From Psychroflexus sp. (lineage in GTDB: Bacteria; Bacteroidota; Bacteroidia; Flavobacteriales; Flavobacteriaceae), in the NCBI GenBank assembly GCA_003565575.1, contig PXBV01000039.1, positions 1 through 8,605 on the forward strand: DNA of 8,605 nucleotides, given 5' to 3'. Position 1 is the first letter of the stretch. Each line of letters begins with the position of its first letter. A model generated the notes under the pieces. It worked only from the letters and a program-made list of their open reading frames with translations. It made no database searches and was not told where the DNA came from. Shown one piece after another: positions 7,192 through 8,605 of the stretch. Position numbers and translations under genes: made by a program.

Positions 7192-7285
7192 GGCAAGTCC
7201 TACACAACCAGCTCCTGTCGAATCCCCCAGGGCGGGAACGCAGCAAGGGTAGATGGTCGTAGCGGTGTGATGTAGGTAGCTTGCC
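7192..7285 (+). ncRNA. ffs: Signal recognition particle RNA, small bacterial (4.5S) type
   Basis: The RNA of about 94 bases binds Ffh and directs ribosomes making membrane and secreted proteins to the inner membrane. The ends pair: GGCAAG (7192-7197) with CTTGCC (7280-7285), then CCTACA (7199-7204) with TGTAGG (7271-7276), forming the rod expected of this RNA. The apical part, around 7234-7260, carries the conserved Ffh-binding domain, seen as CCCCCAGGGCGGGAACGCAGCAAGGG, read here in two pieces: CCCCCAGGGC and GGGAACGCAGCAAGGG. A promoter lies immediately upstream and a T run immediately downstream. Exact ends may differ by a few bases. Confidence 0.92.
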
Positions 7286-7292
7286 TTTTTTT
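7280..7292 (+). terminator. T run ending ffs
   Basis: Seven T residues (7286-7292) follow directly on the closing stem of the SRP RNA, so the RNA's own terminal helix plus the T run can serve as the intrinsic terminator. Confidence 0.6.
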
Positions 7293-7357
7293 ATTTTATA
7301 ACTCTCCATTTTATTCTCAACTCTAATTGTTAGATATTAGCAAAAAATAACTAAATA

Positions 7358-8161
7358 ATGCGAGATGTAGTTTTAATCACTGGAGCATCCTCTGGAATAG
7401 GCAAAAGTATAGGGGAGTATTTAGCCAAGTCCAATTATAAAGTTTATGGAACCAGTAGAAAACCAAAACAAAAAGAATTAAACGGAATCAACTTTATACA
7501 ATTAGATGTCACTGATTCTGAGAGTATTCAAAATGCCATAAAATTTTTAATAGACAAAGAATCCAAGATTGATTTTTTAATCAATAATGCTGGAATCGGA
7601 ATTTCTGGCCCTCTAGAAGAGATACCAGAAACTGAACAAGAAAAAATATTTAATACAAACTACTACGGACCGCTGAGAGTCATAAACGCAGTACTGCCTC
7701 ACATGAGAGCAAGAACCTCTGGTTTTATAATCAATATTACTTCAATAGCAGGATATATGGGTTTACCATTTAGAGGATTATATTCTGCCACAAAAGGAGC
7801 ATTAGAACTTACAACAGAAGCTTACCGTATGGAAATAAAATCTTTTGGCATAAAGATGTGCAACGTAGCTCCAGGAGATTTTGCAACAAATATTGCTGCT
7901 GGAAGATATCATGCCCCCACAAGAAAAAACTCTCCCTACAAGGCTAATTATGAAAAAAGTCTTCAGCTTATGGATAAACATGTGGATAGTGGAGAAAACC
8001 CTCAATTAATGGCCAAAAAAATTCATTCAATCATGCAAAAAAACAATCCTAAAATTCATTATAAAGTCGGAAACTTCACACAAAAGCTTTCTACCACACT
8101 CAAAAACATCTTACCAGATAAAGTATTTGAAAAACTTATACTCAATCATTACAAACTTTAA
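7358..8161 (+). CDS. Short-chain dehydrogenase/reductase (SDR family)
   Basis: The 267-residue protein is a classical SDR, a cytoplasmic NAD(P)-dependent oxidoreductase with a Rossmann fold. Visible are the cofactor loop TGASSGIG (8-15), Asp50 in LDVTD, NNAG (76-79), Asn101 in the NTNYYGP helix, Ser129 in INITSIAG, YSATK with Tyr142 and Lys146, and the PGD loop (172-174). Together these give the complete Asn-Ser-Tyr-Lys tetrad. Basic residues after the second strand (TSRKPK, 32-37) favour NADP(H) over NAD(H), by family knowledge. The C-terminal part (about 185-267), including the MDKHVDSGENPQLMAKKIHSIM stretch, resembles SDRs that act on lipid or steroid-like substrates, but the substrate cannot be read from the sequence. 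The start ATG at 7358 gives the normal N terminus. It stands alone after ffs. No exact TAnnTTTG box was found in the 65 bases upstream, so its promoter is unclear. Confidence 0.92.
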   Translation: MRDVVLITGASSGIGKSIGEYLAKSNYKVYGTSRKPKQKELNGINFIQLDVTDSESIQNAIKFLIDKESKIDFLINNAGIGISGPLEEIPETEQEKIFNTNYYGPLRVINAVLPHMRARTSGFIINITSIAGYMGLPFRGLYSATKGALELTTEAYRMEIKSFGIKMCNVAPGDFATNIAAGRYHAPTRKNSPYKANYEKSLQLMDKHVDSGENPQLMAKKIHSIMQKNNPKIHYKVGNFTQKLSTTLKNILPDKVFEKLILNHYKL

Positions 8162-8493
8162 ATTTCGAAAAATTAAACTTACATGATTTTTAAGAAGCTT
8201 AAATCAATAAATCAAACTGAAAAATTTCTTGAAAATTAAAACAGATAAAACTTTTAAGAACACTCAACCAAACTCTGTTAAACTAGTCTCTACTTTTATT
8301 TCTTCGGAACTTAATACCGTTAGCTAGATGCAGACAGCTAGTTAACTTTAAGCCTTGCAACTGCAACCACAGGCGTCTTGGGTGAAGTCTACAACTGAAG
8401 CTGAAGCCGTAAGTATTTAAAAAAGGGTTTTTTAAAAAGTCATACCCATTTAGCTAGGTACAACTGATTTTTAAGCTATTAACCCCTAAAACT
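8162..8493. other. Gene-free spacer with GC-elevated, repeat-bearing patch
   Basis: No ORF with a credible start and length is present on either strand. The first part is very AT-rich (14 G or C of 60 at 8221-8280). At 8351-8410 this rises to 32 of 60. The patch is flanked by a 9-bp inverted repeat, GTTAGCTAG (8319-8327) with CTAGTTAAC (8338-8346, one G-T pair), and by an AT hairpin, TTTAAAAAA (8416-8424) with TTTTTTAAA (8428-8436) around GGG. TTAGCTAG recurs at 8450-8457. I do not recognise a tRNA, tmRNA or riboswitch here. It may be an unannotated small RNA or the remains of a gene. Confidence 0.5.
8319..8346. repeat. Inverted repeat, 9-bp stem
   Basis: GTTAGCTAG and CTAGTTAAC pair along all nine positions (one G-T wobble when read as RNA) around a 10-base loop. 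It has no following T run and is therefore not a typical terminator of the SDR gene. Confidence 0.5.
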
Positions 8494-8525
8494 AAAAAAC
8501 CCTTCATTGTCATAATGAAGGGTTT
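8494..8525 (-). terminator. Intrinsic terminator of the rRNA operon
   Basis: On the minus strand AAACCCTTCATT (8525-8514) pairs perfectly with AATGAAGGGTTT (8508-8497), a 12-bp stem with a 5-base loop, followed by more T (through 8494). It lies about ten bases after the 5S rRNA end, as expected for the end of a ribosomal RNA operon. Transcription converges on the SDR gene. Confidence 0.9.
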
Positions 8526-8535
8526 AGTAATAAAG

Positions 8536-8605
8536 AAGGCGGCGACCTACTCTTCCACGGTATGTAGTACCATCGGCGCTAACGGACTTAACTGCTCTGT
8601 TCGGA
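8536..8605 (-). rRNA. rrf: 5S ribosomal RNA, 3' part (5' end outside window)
   Basis: Read on the minus strand, the segment begins TCCGAACAGAGCAGTTAAG, the conserved loop C and helix III region of 5S rRNA. It continues through GCGCCGATGGTACTAC and ends with GTGGAAGAGTAGGTCGCCGCC, the conserved 3' half. About 70 of the usual roughly 110 bases are visible. The rest, and presumably the 23S and 16S genes, lie beyond the right edge. The exact 3' end is uncertain by a few bases. Confidence 0.95.

Noticed and set aside
8352..8421. Plus-strand short frame starting at a TTG and ending TEAEAVSI
   Set aside because: It is about 22 codons, uses a rare start with no ribosome binding site, and overlaps an equally open frame on the other strand, so coding cannot be argued.
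8162..8493. tRNA, tmRNA or riboswitch in the spacer
   Set aside because: No cloverleaf, TPsiC-like motif, tag reading frame or recognised aptamer core was found on either strand.
1..8605. CRISPR array, prophage, toxin-antitoxin or defence system
   Set aside because: No regularly spaced repeats, integrase, transposase or defence-type protein is present; the genes are ordinary chromosomal ones.

Overview
The window looks like chromosomal DNA from a member of the Flavobacteriia (phylum Bacteroidota). It is AT-rich and codes densely on both strands. It carries TAnnTTTG promoter boxes, the Bacteroidota counterpart of the -10 element. Shine-Dalgarno sequences are weak or absent. Two secreted proteins have lipoprotein signal peptides. 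An intergenic structured RNA resembles the Flavo-1 family. The gene content is mostly housekeeping, and I see no phage, transposon, CRISPR or defence genes.

Layout from left to right. Positions 1-1071 (+) hold the 3' part of a MutS2-type ATPase gene, cut by the window edge, whose product ends without an Smr nuclease domain. It overlaps the start of a small DCC-family (DUF393) CxxC protein gene (1071-1487, +). Next comes a structured, Flavo-1-like RNA element (1529-1673). The fumarylacetoacetase gene runs leftward (1734-3014) and is divergent from glyA, serine hydroxymethyltransferase (3132-4415, +); each has a plausible -7 promoter box in the shared spacer. glyA ends at a clear hairpin terminator whose T run overlaps the stop codon of the convergent gene.

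A two-gene leftward operon follows: a lipoprotein with a glutamine cyclotransferase beta-propeller (7102-6059), then a lipoprotein predicted to form a right-handed beta-helix (6021-4474). Divergent from it is the small SRP RNA gene ffs (about 7192-7285, +), with a near-ideal flavobacterial promoter. A short-chain dehydrogenase/reductase gene (7358-8161, +) comes next. After it lies about 330 bases with no gene, containing a GC-elevated patch with inverted repeats. At the right edge is the end of an rRNA operon arriving from outside the window on the minus strand: the 3' part of 5S rRNA (8536-8605) and a strong terminator (8494-8525).

The genes do not form one pathway. glyA supplies serine/glycine interconversion and one-carbon units, fumarylacetoacetase completes tyrosine degradation, ffs serves membrane targeting, and the two lipoproteins probably act at the cell envelope. 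The items most worth a second look are the Smr-less MutS2, the enlarged Flavo-1-like RNA, the cyclotransferase/beta-helix lipoprotein pair, and the unexplained patch between the SDR gene and the rRNA terminator.
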